A DNA stretch of 38,038 nucleotides, from assembly GCA_022842625.1 (NCBI GenBank), contig JALHPG010000023.1:1-38038 (forward strand), in the 5' to 3' direction. Position 1 is the stretch's first letter; each line of letters opens with the position of its first letter. Positions 1-8,359 of the stretch are shown one piece after another. Origin of the DNA: Bacteroidia bacterium (lineage in GTDB: Bacteria > Bacteroidota > Bacteroidia > B-17B0 > Aurantibacillaceae). The position numbers and the translations under genes were made by a program. The notes beneath the pieces are model-generated. The model had not been told where the DNA came from. It worked only from the letters and a program-made list of their open reading frames with translations, and made no database searches.

Positions 1-2312
1 TTAATGGTATATACTCCTGCTGCAGAATAGGTAACCGAAGGATTAGTTGCGGTTGACGTTGCCGGAGATCCACCGGTTGTTGACCAAACATACGTTCCTG
101 CTCCAACACTTGTATTAACTAAATTGAGATTAGAGCCAACGCAAATTGTTCCGGGAGGATTAAAGTTAACGGTTGGCGTAGGGAAAACTAAATTGATGTT
201 ATCTAAATATAAAGCCTGGCCATAATGACCACGATTTACAAAACTAAACATTACATTACCTTGACCCGCAGTAAGTGCTGAAACATTTATGGTGTCCTTT
301 CTCCATTGGGCTGCGGTAGGAGTAAAGATGTTTGCTTGTAAGGTGCCTGGAGAAGTAGAAAGTGTAGAGCCTCCTTTTGAGTAAATACTCGTCCAGCTTA
401 AACCACAATTAGTTGAAACTCTTACTTCTAAAGTGTCTGAATACTGATTGTCAAATTGTTTATATGCTACGTCAAATCTTAATCTTGCACTACCAATCGC
501 ACTGAAATCATATTTAGGTGTTCGCATCTCATCTCTATCCGGTGCCGCATCTAAATTATAATTATCATAAAGTGCGCAAACAGTACTTGTTCCAAATCCT
601 CCAACACCGGTTTTACGTGTATAATAATTAAGGTCGTTGTTAACGTTAAACGGAGTCCAGTTTGATGGTAAAAATTGAGAGCCCTGAAAACCTTCCACTA
701 ATGGTAATGCAATTGGTCCGGCTACAGTAATGTAGGAAGTTTTAATTTTCGTGTTGCTTCCGTTGGCGTTTGCAGCGATCAATGAAACTGAATAAGTTCC
801 GGGAGATGCCCATTGTACTGTAGGATTTGATGACGTTGAGGTTGCAGGTGTGCCGCCTTGAAAAGTCCAGGTAAAATTTGTTGGTGCATATAAAGAACTG
901 TCAATAAATGAAACGGGTACATTTGGACAAATATTTCTTGTTAAGGTGAAAAAATTTGCAACTGGAGGTATGGTTAAAAAACCTGCAGCGCAATTCATAG
1001 CTGCAAAAGCTTCAATTCTACCTGCCCCTAATTGATTGCCGGTAACAAACGCTGAGTTAGCCGCAATAGAATAAATGTTTACCGCAGTGGATGAAATACA
1101 ATTTAATACGTTTGTTTGCGTCATGAACGAACATTTAGACAACATTAATCCTGCTAAACCGGCAACTAAAGGTGTAGCCATTGAAGTTCCTGATGAAGGA
1201 AAATAATTATTAGTAGTTCCTGTACTCATAATATTTTCTCCAGGTGCTGCAATATCAACCCATGTGCCAAAACAAGAAAAGCCCGATTTAACATTTGAAG
1301 TAGCAACCGAGGCCACACAATAAACATTGTTATAGGCACCAGGATAATGTAAAACAGCGTTATTATCATTTCCTGCTGCTGCGATCACAATACATCCTCT
1401 GTTCCAAGCGTAATCAATAACAGTTTGTTCTGCTGCAGATGCAGTACCTGCACCGCCCCATGAACATGATATCACACGCGCCTTCATTTTTGCAGCATAT
1501 ATAATTCCACCATAACCGTTAGCAATTCCGGTTGTAGATCCGGTATTTGTTTGACATTTAACCGGGATTATTTTTATGTTCCAGCCAATAGAAGCAACAC
1601 CATTAGCGTTGTCAGTTCTTGCTCCTGCAATACCGGCACAATGACTACCATGGTTCATTCCGGTATTTGAAGGAATCGGATTATTGTCATTATCCGCAGC
1701 GTCCCAGCCATTGCGATCGTCAATATAACCATTCCCGTCATCATCAATTCCGTTAGCTGCAATTTCTGCAGTATTTGTAAATGTGTTGGCAACTAGATCA
1801 GAATGCGTCCATGCAACTGCATTATCTACAATAGCCACAGTAATATTAGAGTTTCCGTTTGCTGTACTGTTAAAAACATTCCATGCATTTTGTGCGTTGA
1901 TCTGATTTAAATGTGTTCCAAATGTCGGGTCATTCGGCATTGCATCAGTGGTATTTAAATTTACCTTTTCAGCATATTCAATACCTGAAACTTTTCTCAT
2001 TTCATAAATAAACGCATCAACTTTATTTATTTGAGAAAACTCAAACTTTAAAATATAAGGTAGTCTGGCATCATCATCTGCCTGATAAAACGGTTTGTAA
2101 GCTCTGGTAACACCGTATTTAGTTAAAATTTTATTAACCGAAATTAATTTTGAAATTGGAATGTTATTCGGGTCTTCTTTTGAAACCTCTTTTAATGCGG
2201 CTTTAGTAAACTTTACGTAGATCTCACCATCTACTTGATGAGGATAAACTGTTTGTGATAACAAAGGATCTATGCATAAGCATATGAGGAGCCCGAATAA
2301 AATTTTTTTCAT
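1..2312 (-). CDS. Secreted S8 (subtilisin-like) serine peptidase with PKD-type domains, C-terminus cut by window edge
   Basis: The reading frame is open from an ATG at 2312 to base 1 (770 codons), so the C-terminus lies outside the window. Residues 1-19 form a signal peptide ending near LLSQ. Residues of about 20-150 look like a propeptide. The catalytic triad is visible: Asp163 in VAIVDN, His224 in HGSHCAGIAGA and Ser377 in GTSMATPLVAGLAG. After the catalytic domain come a PKD domain (about residues 455-540, core TWTFQGG), a jelly-roll-like domain of about 170 residues ending in ALYLDNINL, and the start of a second PKD-like domain. This is the usual layout of Bacteroidota T9SS-secreted subtilases, so a T9SS sorting domain is expected just past the edge, but it cannot be seen. 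The likely role is degradation of extracellular protein. It diverges from the Ppx gene and has its own candidate promoter. Confidence 0.9.
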   Translation of the reverse strand, partial: MKKILFGLLICLCIDPLLSQTVYPHQVDGEIYVKFTKAALKEVSKEDPNNIPISKLISVNKILTKYGVTRAYKPFYQADDDARLPYILKFEFSQINKVDAFIYEMRKVSGIEYAEKVNLNTTDAMPNDPTFGTHLNQINAQNAWNVFNSTANGNSNITVAIVDNAVAWTHSDLVANTFTNTAEIAANGIDDDGNGYIDDRNGWDAADNDNNPIPSNTGMNHGSHCAGIAGARTDNANGVASIGWNIKIIPVKCQTNTGSTTGIANGYGGIIYAAKMKARVISCSWGGAGTASAAEQTVIDYAWNRGCIVIAAAGNDNNAVLHYPGAYNNVYCVASVATSNVKSGFSCFGTWVDIAAPGENIMSTGTTNNYFPSSGTSMATPLVAGLAGLMLSKCSFMTQTNVLNCISSTAVNIYSIAANSAFVTGNQLGAGRIEAFAAMNCAAGFLTIPPVANFFTLTRNICPNVPVSFIDSSLYAPTNFTWTFQGGTPATSTSSNPTVQWASPGTYSVSLIAANANGSNTKIKTSYITVAGPIALPLVEGFQGSQFLPSNWTPFNVNNDLNYYTRKTGVGGFGTSTVCALYDNYNLDAAPDRDEMRTPKYDFSAIGSARLRFDVAYKQFDNQYSDTLEVRVSTNCGLSWTSIYSKGGSTLSTSPGTLQANIFTPTAAQWRKDTINVSALTAGQGNVMFSFVNRGHYGQALYLDNINLVFPTPTVNFNPPGTICVGSNLNLVNTSVGAGTYVWSTTGGSPATSTATNPSVTYSAAGVYTI

Positions 2313-2340
2313 TTTTATATTTTGGTTAGTTAGATTATTA

Positions 2341-2372
2341 TAAATATAGTTAAGCCAACTAAAAAAAACAAA
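2341..2372 (-). promoter_or_regulatory. Candidate Bacteroidota-type promoter of the subtilase gene
   Basis: On the minus strand, TTTG (2369-2372) is followed after 20 bases by TATATTTA (2341-2348). This fits the Bacteroidota consensus TTTG...TAnnTTTG except for the last base. It would start a transcript about 20 bases before the ATG at 2312. The assignment rests on position and motif only. Confidence 0.4.
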
Positions 2373-2404
2373 GGTTTTTGTCGAAAAAGTCCTATTTTTA
2401 ACAA

Positions 2405-3346
2405 ATGAGATTGGCTGTAATAGATTGTGGAACAAATACATTTAACTTGTTAATTGTAGAATTCGACAATCAAAAAAAGTACAGTAAAGTTTTTAATACA
2501 CGCATTCCTGTTAAACTCGGACAAGGCTCTATAAACGAAGGATTTATTGGCGATGAACCTTTTAAAAGAGGTGTTGAAGCAATGAAATCATTTTGCGAAG
2601 TAATTGCTAAACATAATGTATCAAAAGTTTTAGCCTTTGCTACTTCCGCTATACGAGATGCTGTTAATGGCAAAGAATTTGTTGCGGAAGTTAAAAGGCA
2701 AACACAAATTGATGTTTCAATAATTGACGGTAATAGAGAGGCTGAATTAATATATTTAGGTAATAAGGAAGCGGTTACTCTTTCTGATTCTGTTTCTTTA
2801 ATTATGGATATCGGCGGAGGAAGCAACGAATTTATTTTAGCTAATAATACCGGCATGTTATGGAAACAAAGTTTTCCTGTTGGAGCCGCAAGAATGTTAG
2901 AAAAATTTTCACCTTCTGATCCTATTACCGATAAAGAGATAGAAGAAATTAATAATTACATGAACACACAGCTTCAGCCTATTTTTGAAGCAGTAAAAAA
3001 ATTCCCTCCAATAGAATTAATTGGATCTTCCGGGGCTTTTGATTCAATTGTAGATATGGTAAGTGGCGAACTCAATGGTGAAGCACTCTCTGAAACCAAA
3101 ACCTGTTACACGATAGATATGAATAATTATTTTCAGATCTCTCAACGTATCAAAAATTCAACGTTTGAAGAGCGGAAAAAAATAAAAGGTTTGGTTTCAA
3201 TGCGATTAGATATGATCGTTATATCTTGTTTAATGGTTGATTTTATACTTAACGCTTTTAATATCGAAAAAATGCGCGTTTCAAGTTATTCATTAAAAGA
3301 AGGTGCTTTAATAGATTTTATTATTCAGGCGGGCAAAATAAAATAA
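2405..3346 (+). CDS. Ppx/GppA-family phosphatase (exopolyphosphatase-like)
   Basis: This 313-residue protein carries the ASKHA-fold phosphate loops of Ppx/GppA enzymes: VIDCGTNTFNLLI at residues 5-17, FATSAIRDAVNG near 78-89, and MDIGGGSNEFI near 133-143. A glycine-rich ELIGSSGAFDS segment lies near 203. The family hydrolyses inorganic polyphosphate or converts pppGpp to ppGpp; sequence alone does not say which. The length fits the short, two-domain Bacteroidota form that lacks the extra C-terminal HD domain of E. coli Ppx. The response regulator gene follows after 12 bases, so the two are probably co-transcribed, which suggests a phosphate or starvation signalling context. The start is the first ATG, preceded by an A/T-rich stretch without a Shine-Dalgarno site. 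Confidence 0.87.
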   Translation: MRLAVIDCGTNTFNLLIVEFDNQKKYSKVFNTRIPVKLGQGSINEGFIGDEPFKRGVEAMKSFCEVIAKHNVSKVLAFATSAIRDAVNGKEFVAEVKRQTQIDVSIIDGNREAELIYLGNKEAVTLSDSVSLIMDIGGGSNEFILANNTGMLWKQSFPVGAARMLEKFSPSDPITDKEIEEINNYMNTQLQPIFEAVKKFPPIELIGSSGAFDSIVDMVSGELNGEALSETKTCYTIDMNNYFQISQRIKNSTFEERKKIKGLVSMRLDMIVISCLMVDFILNAFNIEKMRVSSYSLKEGALIDFIIQAGKIK

Positions 3347-3358
3347 TTTTAAAATAAA

Positions 3359-4510
3359 ATGGCAAAAATATTAGTTGTAGATGATGAGAAGGCAATTCGC
3401 CGTTCGATCAAAGAAATTCTTGAGTTTGAAAAGCATGCAATAGATGAAGCCGAAGATGGACAAATGGCATTAGATATGGCTTTAAAAAATAATTATGATA
3501 TTATTTTAAGCGATATTAAAATGCCAAAATTAGATGGCATTGAACTGCTTCAGAAATTAATTGATAATAAAGTAGCAAGTGCTATTATAATGATGAGTGG
3601 GCACGGCACAATTGAAACTGCCGTTGATGCTGTAAAAAATGGCGCTTACGATTATTTAGCAAAACCAATTGACCTCAATCGTTTATTAGTTTCGGTTAGA
3701 AATGCATTGGAGAAAGGTGACCTAGTTACAGAAACCAAAGTGCTTAAAAAGAAGATCACCAAAAGCGTTGACATGATAGGCGATTCGAAAGCCATTCAAG
3801 CAATAAAAGATATTATTGAAAAAGTTGCGCCAACGGATGCTAAGGTTTTAATTACCGGAAGCAACGGTAGTGGAAAAGAATTAGTGGCAAAATGGTTACA
3901 CGAAAAAAGTAATCGCGCTAACGGTCCGCTTATTGAAGTTAACTGCGCCGCTATTCCATCTGAATTAATTGAGAGCGAATTATTCGGTCATGAAAAAGGT
4001 TCGTTTACAAGCGCCGTTGCGCAACGTAAAGGTAAATTCGAATTGGCAGAAGGTGGTACTTTGTTTTTAGATGAGATAGGTGATATGAGCTTAAGTGCAC
4101 AGGCTAAAGTATTACGAGCTTTGCAGGAAAATAAAATTACCAGAGTAGGGGGCGATAAAGAAATTAAAGTGAACGTACGAGTAATTGCCGCTACAAATAA
4201 AAATTTAGAAAAGGAGATCGAGAAAGAAACCTTTCGTCAGGATCTCTTTCATCGCCTAAGTGTTATTCCAATTCATGTACCTTCTTTAGATGAACGTAAA
4301 GATGATATTCCATTGCTAACCGATTATTTTTTAGAATTAATTTGCGAAGAAATGGGAATTGTTAAAAAGATAATTTCTAAAGAGGCATTAAATTTAATGA
4401 AAGAAAGAAATTGGCCTGGTAACATTCGTGAGTTTAGAAATGTAATTGAACGCTTAATTATTTTAGGCGGAAAAGAAATTACAGCCGAAGATGTTAAGCA
4501 GTTTGGGTAA
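3359..4510 (+). CDS. NtrC-type response regulator: receiver plus AAA+ domain, no DNA-binding domain
   Basis: The N-terminal receiver domain (residues 1-120) has the acidic pair Asp8/Asp9, phospho-acceptor Asp52 (LSDIKMP), a Ser in MMSGHG and Lys in YLAKPID. A sigma-54-type AAA+ domain follows (about 138-365), with Walker A GSNGSGKE, Walker B GGTLFLDEIGD and the C-terminal NWPGNIREFRNVIERL motif. The loop that contacts sigma-54, normally GAFTGA, reads GSFTSA. The protein stops at residue 383, where other members continue into a Fis-type helix-turn-helix, so it may act without binding a specific DNA site. Short forms like this are, to my knowledge, seen in Bacteroidota, so loss by recent truncation is not required. 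A composite repeat begins only 7 bases after the stop. The gene is probably co-transcribed with the Ppx gene; no histidine kinase is visible in the window. Confidence 0.88.
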   Translation: MAKILVVDDEKAIRRSIKEILEFEKHAIDEAEDGQMALDMALKNNYDIILSDIKMPKLDGIELLQKLIDNKVASAIIMMSGHGTIETAVDAVKNGAYDYLAKPIDLNRLLVSVRNALEKGDLVTETKVLKKKITKSVDMIGDSKAIQAIKDIIEKVAPTDAKVLITGSNGSGKELVAKWLHEKSNRANGPLIEVNCAAIPSELIESELFGHEKGSFTSAVAQRKGKFELAEGGTLFLDEIGDMSLSAQAKVLRALQENKITRVGGDKEIKVNVRVIAATNKNLEKEIEKETFRQDLFHRLSVIPIHVPSLDERKDDIPLLTDYFLELICEEMGIVKKIISKEALNLMKERNWPGNIREFRNVIERLIILGGKEITAEDVKQFG

Positions 4511-4516
4511 CTATAA

Positions 4517-4660
4517 TGTCAGTTCGAGTGATTTTTCGCCAGCCCGAAAGATTCATTCTGGCGGGATTTGCCTCTTGCGAAAAATAGTATCGAGAACGAT
4601 TTCTAGTTGGCGTCTCGATACGAAAATTAAAAGATGCAGAATTTTCTACTCGACGTGACA
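4517..4660. repeat. Composite inverted-repeat element (MITE/REP-like) between convergent genes
   Basis: The ends are imperfect inverted repeats: TGTCAGTTCGAGT at 4517-4529 against ACTCGACGTGACA at 4648-4660, with two mismatches. Inside, CGCCAG pairs with CTGGCG, ATTTTTCGC with GCGAAAAAT, and TATCGAGA with TCTCGATA, so the strand can fold into several nested hairpins. GC content and style differ from the surrounding coding DNA. There is no open reading frame. Similar GTCA-ended elements recur at 12469 and 14214. The element may also act as a terminator for both flanking genes, but there is no T-run. Confidence 0.65.
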
Positions 4661-4676
4661 GTTTTAATGGTCTATT

Positions 4677-7070
4677 CTATTTCACCTCCGGACAAGTACC
4701 TTTGTAAACCTTTTTAACTTCTGGGTTTTCTAAAACCTGAAAGGTCATAAATGGATCTCCAAATAATTTACAATACCTGTCTTGATTTTTATTTTTTGCA
4801 ATTTGTAATGCCCTGGCAAATGTTCTTGAATAATACTTCTCTTGCAATCTGCTGGCAGAAGCGATATACATAAACACTAAGTTTTCATTTACATCAGGTG
4901 CGCTCAAATAGGGTTCCAATAAAGTAGAAGAATATTTAAAATCTTTTGCTCTCGAAAAAACGTACGATAATTTTAAAGCATTTTGCCAGCTAGCATCTTT
5001 AATGTTGTAAAAAGATTTAATGCGTGCAATACAGGCATCTACTAACGCATCGGCGTTTTCCATGGTATCTAAACTTTCCATTATTTTAAACTGCCATTCA
5101 ATATTTAAACCGTTCACGTAATTACTATCTAACTTGCCATATAAGCCATCAATAGTTTGTTGCACCTTGGCTTGGTGTTCAGTATTTCCGGCGTTGCTAT
5201 CTAATTTTAATTGGCAAAATACTTTGTTGTATTGTAAGATCGGATTTGCCGGTTCAAATTTTAATAGTCTGTCAAACGTTGCTTCATCATCTTCATCAAC
5301 CGTATTGTTAGTTTGATATTTATAATGAACTCGGTTATTTATTAAACCAACTGTTTTAGCATTTTCTTCAATTTTTAAACTATCGTATAACTCTACCTTA
5401 TATTTATTTTCGGCAACACGCTTATTCATAAATTCCATGATCTTATAAGCTTGTGGATAATTGTTCGCTTTTAGCGCACGTTCAAAACTTACTTTCGAGA
5501 ACTTCTCTTCTTTTGGTCCGGTTACGTCATAAGTAATGTCCATAATAATTTGCGCAAAACGTTCCTTCGCTAAAATTGGTTCTAATTCTTCCTGAAGTTT
5601 TTTATCGCCATTAATTTGTTTAATGGCTTTTTGTTTTCCCTGCGCCACTAAATTGGCATATTTCCCGTCTTCATTCTCTAATAAAAATAATCCCCAACTA
5701 TCTTTTGTTTCGATGGTTGGATTGATCTTATTTTTTTGAAATCCTTGTAAAACTCCCAATACGCTTTCACCACGTTTACGCTGTAATTTTGCGTTGGCAA
5801 CAGAATCTCCTTCAATTGATGAGTAGGCATAAATGTATAAACCGTCAATAATAAAATCGGGTTCGTTCAACGCTTTAATAAATGGTTGAATGTCTTCCGG
5901 TTTGTACTCTGATTTATTTTTTTCGAATGGAATTGTAAAATTAATGATCGAACTTTCGTTCTTTGGTTCAAACGGCGGCTTTAGTCCGCTTGAGTTAGCG
6001 TAAGGTAATATTCCAATGGGTGTTTTGCTGTCTATTTTTCCATTTTCGTAATAACCTCTTGTGATCGTTTTACAAACTCTTCCGTCTTGAACTACGATCA
6101 AATTTATTTCGTATTGTCCTGTAATTTTAGGATTAAATTTTCCAAGTTCTACTTCAATTCCTTTGTTTTTATTTTTGCGATTTACTTTTGGGTCCTTACT
6201 GATCAAAAGATTTTTTTTAAATAATTTATCCTTGTAAATTACTTTGCTCATGATACCTTTATTATAAAGGTTATTGTCTACAATATTATAATCTGCATTT
6301 ATGTATTGATCGCGTTGAACAATATCAAAGGCTAAGCCATCTTTTGCTTTTTTAAGAAGACGACGAAGGTCTTTGGCATTAGGGTATTTTAAATACACTT
6401 TATCTCCCGAAACATAAACACCTTTTTCTAACACATCGTAATTGCGCCATCTGTCGCAGTTTTTACAAAACTTAGTTTCTGGTCCTTTTAAGCTTTTTGA
6501 TTTTGTGTTAAATGGAATGGCTAATTGTTTTTTGTAGATAACGCCTCCGTTGGTAATATCGTAACCTCCGAATACCGCACTGGCAAATACTTTTTTACCA
6601 TCTTCACCTAATTCACATGAAATTCCAACCAAAGTATATTTTGGATTCATAACAATTGGTAATGTTTTTTGGTAACTCTCCCAACGGTTATAAATAGTTT
6701 TGGCAATATCTTCAGTTTTGTAATCTTCGCGGCCTTTACTAACAGCAGCTTTCATGGTTAATTCTTCACCACGTTTGGTTGCACCTGCCTTTTTTAAATT
6801 TTTTAAGGTTGTTTTTGGTTCAATTTTATCTTTGCCTGTACCTGCCATTTTATCGGCGCTTAATTGGGCCGAGAATTGCAGCATTTCACTCATTTCTAAA
6901 GTATCTAAACCTTTGCTAACTCTAAAGCGGTTCAATTCTTTTAATAAGACCTTAGGAAGATCTTCGATCTTAAAATTTCCCTCGCCCATTGCCAACTTGG
7001 TAGATGAAACCTGAGAAAAAAAGTTTAACGAAAGAAATGAAATAAATAAAAAAAATAAAATACGCTTCAT
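4677..7070 (-). CDS. Secreted CAP-like / OmpA-like multidomain protein, function unknown
   Basis: This 797-residue protein has a signal peptide (residues 1-20, ending NFFSQ). Residues 35-170 resemble a CAP/SCP domain, with LLKELNRFRVSKGLDTL at its start and NPKYTLVGISCEL plus FASAVFGGYD at its end. The histidines of catalytic CAP proteins are missing, so a binding role is more likely than an enzyme. A CxxC pair sits at 202-205 (FCKNCDRW). Residues 375-445 look like an OmpA-type peptidoglycan-binding fold (INFTIPFEKN, then R-rich SVANAKLQRKRGESV). The rest (about 540-797) is helical and TPR-like and ends in YCKLFGDPFMTFQVLENP, a motif I associate with the C-termini of other Bacteroidota TPR proteins. 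No T9SS sorting domain or lipobox is visible, so a periplasmic location is likely. I cannot name it more precisely. Confidence 0.7.
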   Translation of the reverse strand: MKRILFFLFISFLSLNFFSQVSSTKLAMGEGNFKIEDLPKVLLKELNRFRVSKGLDTLEMSEMLQFSAQLSADKMAGTGKDKIEPKTTLKNLKKAGATKRGEELTMKAAVSKGREDYKTEDIAKTIYNRWESYQKTLPIVMNPKYTLVGISCELGEDGKKVFASAVFGGYDITNGGVIYKKQLAIPFNTKSKSLKGPETKFCKNCDRWRNYDVLEKGVYVSGDKVYLKYPNAKDLRRLLKKAKDGLAFDIVQRDQYINADYNIVDNNLYNKGIMSKVIYKDKLFKKNLLISKDPKVNRKNKNKGIEVELGKFNPKITGQYEINLIVVQDGRVCKTITRGYYENGKIDSKTPIGILPYANSSGLKPPFEPKNESSIINFTIPFEKNKSEYKPEDIQPFIKALNEPDFIIDGLYIYAYSSIEGDSVANAKLQRKRGESVLGVLQGFQKNKINPTIETKDSWGLFLLENEDGKYANLVAQGKQKAIKQINGDKKLQEELEPILAKERFAQIIMDITYDVTGPKEEKFSKVSFERALKANNYPQAYKIMEFMNKRVAENKYKVELYDSLKIEENAKTVGLINNRVHYKYQTNNTVDEDDEATFDRLLKFEPANPILQYNKVFCQLKLDSNAGNTEHQAKVQQTIDGLYGKLDSNYVNGLNIEWQFKIMESLDTMENADALVDACIARIKSFYNIKDASWQNALKLSYVFSRAKDFKYSSTLLEPYLSAPDVNENLVFMYIASASRLQEKYYSRTFARALQIAKNKNQDRYCKLFGDPFMTFQVLENPEVKKVYKGTCPEVK

Positions 7071-7098
7071 AAAAATGAAATTAATAAGTCTGTAAAAT

Positions 7099-7128
7099 AA
7101 AAAAATTTGCTTGAGGAAGCAATTTTTT
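7099..7128 (-). terminator. Rho-independent terminator downstream of the MauE-like gene
   Basis: On the minus strand, TTGCTT-CCTC-AAGCAA (7107-7122) is flanked by an A-run and a T-run, giving a short GC-core hairpin followed by seven Ts. It lies about 65 bases after the stop of the gene ending at 7193. Its A/T symmetry means it could work in both directions. Confidence 0.6.
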
Positions 7129-7142
7129 GTTTAAAAAGATAT

Positions 7143-7172
7143 AGCGTTTAATGAATTTTGAAGCTAAACGCT
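7143..7172. repeat. Perfect 8-bp inverted repeat between two minus-strand genes
   Basis: AGCGTTTA (7143-7150) and TAAACGCT (7165-7172) are perfect inverted copies separated by 14 bases. They lie between the stop of the MauE-like gene and the terminator at 7099-7128, and upstream of the CAP-like gene. This could be an RNA hairpin or a regulator site for the downstream gene; the sequence does not decide. Confidence 0.4.
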
Positions 7173-7192
7173 CGGGAGGCCTGTAAATGGGA

Positions 7193-8146
7193 CTATTGTG
7201 GCTTACCTGTTTTTATCCACTCTTCGATATTATATTGGTTTAGCTCGAAATAATCGACCTTTTTAACCAATATTCCGTTATCTAAAAAGTAAATACGCGG
7301 CAGTTCAGCACCGGCAAGGTAAATGAAGGATTTACCTAAACAATAGCTTGATGGAATATTATCAGCGTGCGTATCGTCAATAAAATCTTTATATTTTGAT
7401 CTTTCGCCGTTTAAAATAAAGTAAATGGGGAGATCGGGATTGTTCTTTTTAATAAGTCTGAATTTTTTAGCCGCAATTCGGCAATGCTGACAAGTTAAGC
7501 TCATAAAGGCAATCATATGTTTACCGGATCTAAGGTCTATTTTAGGGATCTCAACTTTTGAAGTGTCTTCGGGTTCAAATAATAAATTCAGTTCTAAAGG
7601 ATAATTTACTTTCTCATCTAAATTATTAGAAGTGTAAGCATAATCAACCGGATTAATTATAAACGGAACTAATAGAACAGTAGTGCCAACAAAGCCTAAG
7701 AATAGTTTGTTGAATTTAATTTTCCAGCCTTCGTGTAAGAAGAAAACGACCAGAGCACCGGATATCATTATTACGTTTTTTATAATAGCTTGTAATGGTG
7801 TCATTTTATGATGTTCGCCAAAACAACCGCAATTACCGGTGTTGCCACTGATCGAGATCTGAACGATCAAATAAACGATGAAGAGAAGTAATAAGCCGAT
7901 CGTATAAGGAAGAGTGAATTTTTTTAGATCGTAATTTAGAATGAGTAACAATCCAATAAAAAATTCCAGACCAATTAATAAACGTGCAATTATTGGAGCC
8001 GCATACCAATCTGCAATACCAATATCTACAAATGTAAATTCAAAGGTTTCTATTACAGGCAACAATTTGGTATAACCCGAATAAATAAAAACTAAGCCAA
8101 GGCTAATAGAAATAAGAATGGCTATGATCTTTTTAAAGAGTTGCAT
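7193..8146 (-). CDS. MauE/DoxX-like membrane protein fused to a thioredoxin-like domain
   Basis: From the ATG at 8146 the protein has 317 residues. The first 150 hold four hydrophobic segments of the MauE/DoxX type, including IYSGYTKLLP after the first helix and the cysteine pair in GNCGCFGEHH (Cys106, Cys108). The C-terminal part (about 195-317) looks like a periplasmic thioredoxin-fold domain: IAFMSLTCQHC with a CxxC at 219-222, and later a cis-proline-like AELPRIYFLDNG. MauE proteins are linked to disulfide formation or electron transfer, so this is probably a one-chain thiol/disulfide redox system at the inner membrane. The ORF can be extended 13 codons upstream to 8185, but the extension (beginning MIKLHS) lacks membrane-protein character and the internal ATG starts directly at the first transmembrane helix. 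Confidence 0.72.
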   Translation of the reverse strand: MQLFKKIIAILISISLGLVFIYSGYTKLLPVIETFEFTFVDIGIADWYAAPIIARLLIGLEFFIGLLLILNYDLKKFTLPYTIGLLLLFIVYLIVQISISGNTGNCGCFGEHHKMTPLQAIIKNVIMISGALVVFFLHEGWKIKFNKLFLGFVGTTVLLVPFIINPVDYAYTSNNLDEKVNYPLELNLLFEPEDTSKVEIPKIDLRSGKHMIAFMSLTCQHCRIAAKKFRLIKKNNPDLPIYFILNGERSKYKDFIDDTHADNIPSSYCLGKSFIYLAGAELPRIYFLDNGILVKKVDYFELNQYNIEEWIKTGKPQ

Positions 8147-8310
8147 TTGTATCGGTAAAGCTAAACAACTATGGAGTTTAATCAAAAAATAGTTTTAATA
8201 GACCTTTAACTTGTCAGTTCGGAGAAGGGTTGAGGCCAAGAGATGGATGAAATCCGCTTATAAATTATTTTGTGAAATTAGTGTAATTCGTGGCAATATT
8301 TTCAGCCAAC

Positions 8311-8341
8311 AAAAAACCCTCCACATTTCTGAAGAGGGTTT
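8311..8341 (-). terminator. Rho-independent terminator of the primary sigma factor gene
   Basis: On the minus strand, AAACCCTC (8334-8341 reversed) pairs with GAGGGTTT (8314-8321 reversed) across a 12-base loop and runs into TTTTTT. It begins 19 bases after the sigma factor stop codon. Confidence 0.8.
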
Positions 8342-8359
8342 ATATAATTAGTTATAAGA

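Noticed and set aside
8147..8185. Thirteen-codon N-terminal extension of the MauE-like protein
   Set aside because: The internal ATG begins exactly at the first transmembrane helix, as expected for the family.
8186..8310. Possible small RNA or gene between the MauE-like gene and the rpoD terminator
   Set aside because: It has no stable hairpin or coding frame; a segment resembling GTGAAATTAGTGTAATTCGTGGC-type intergenic sequence is present but not enough to call.
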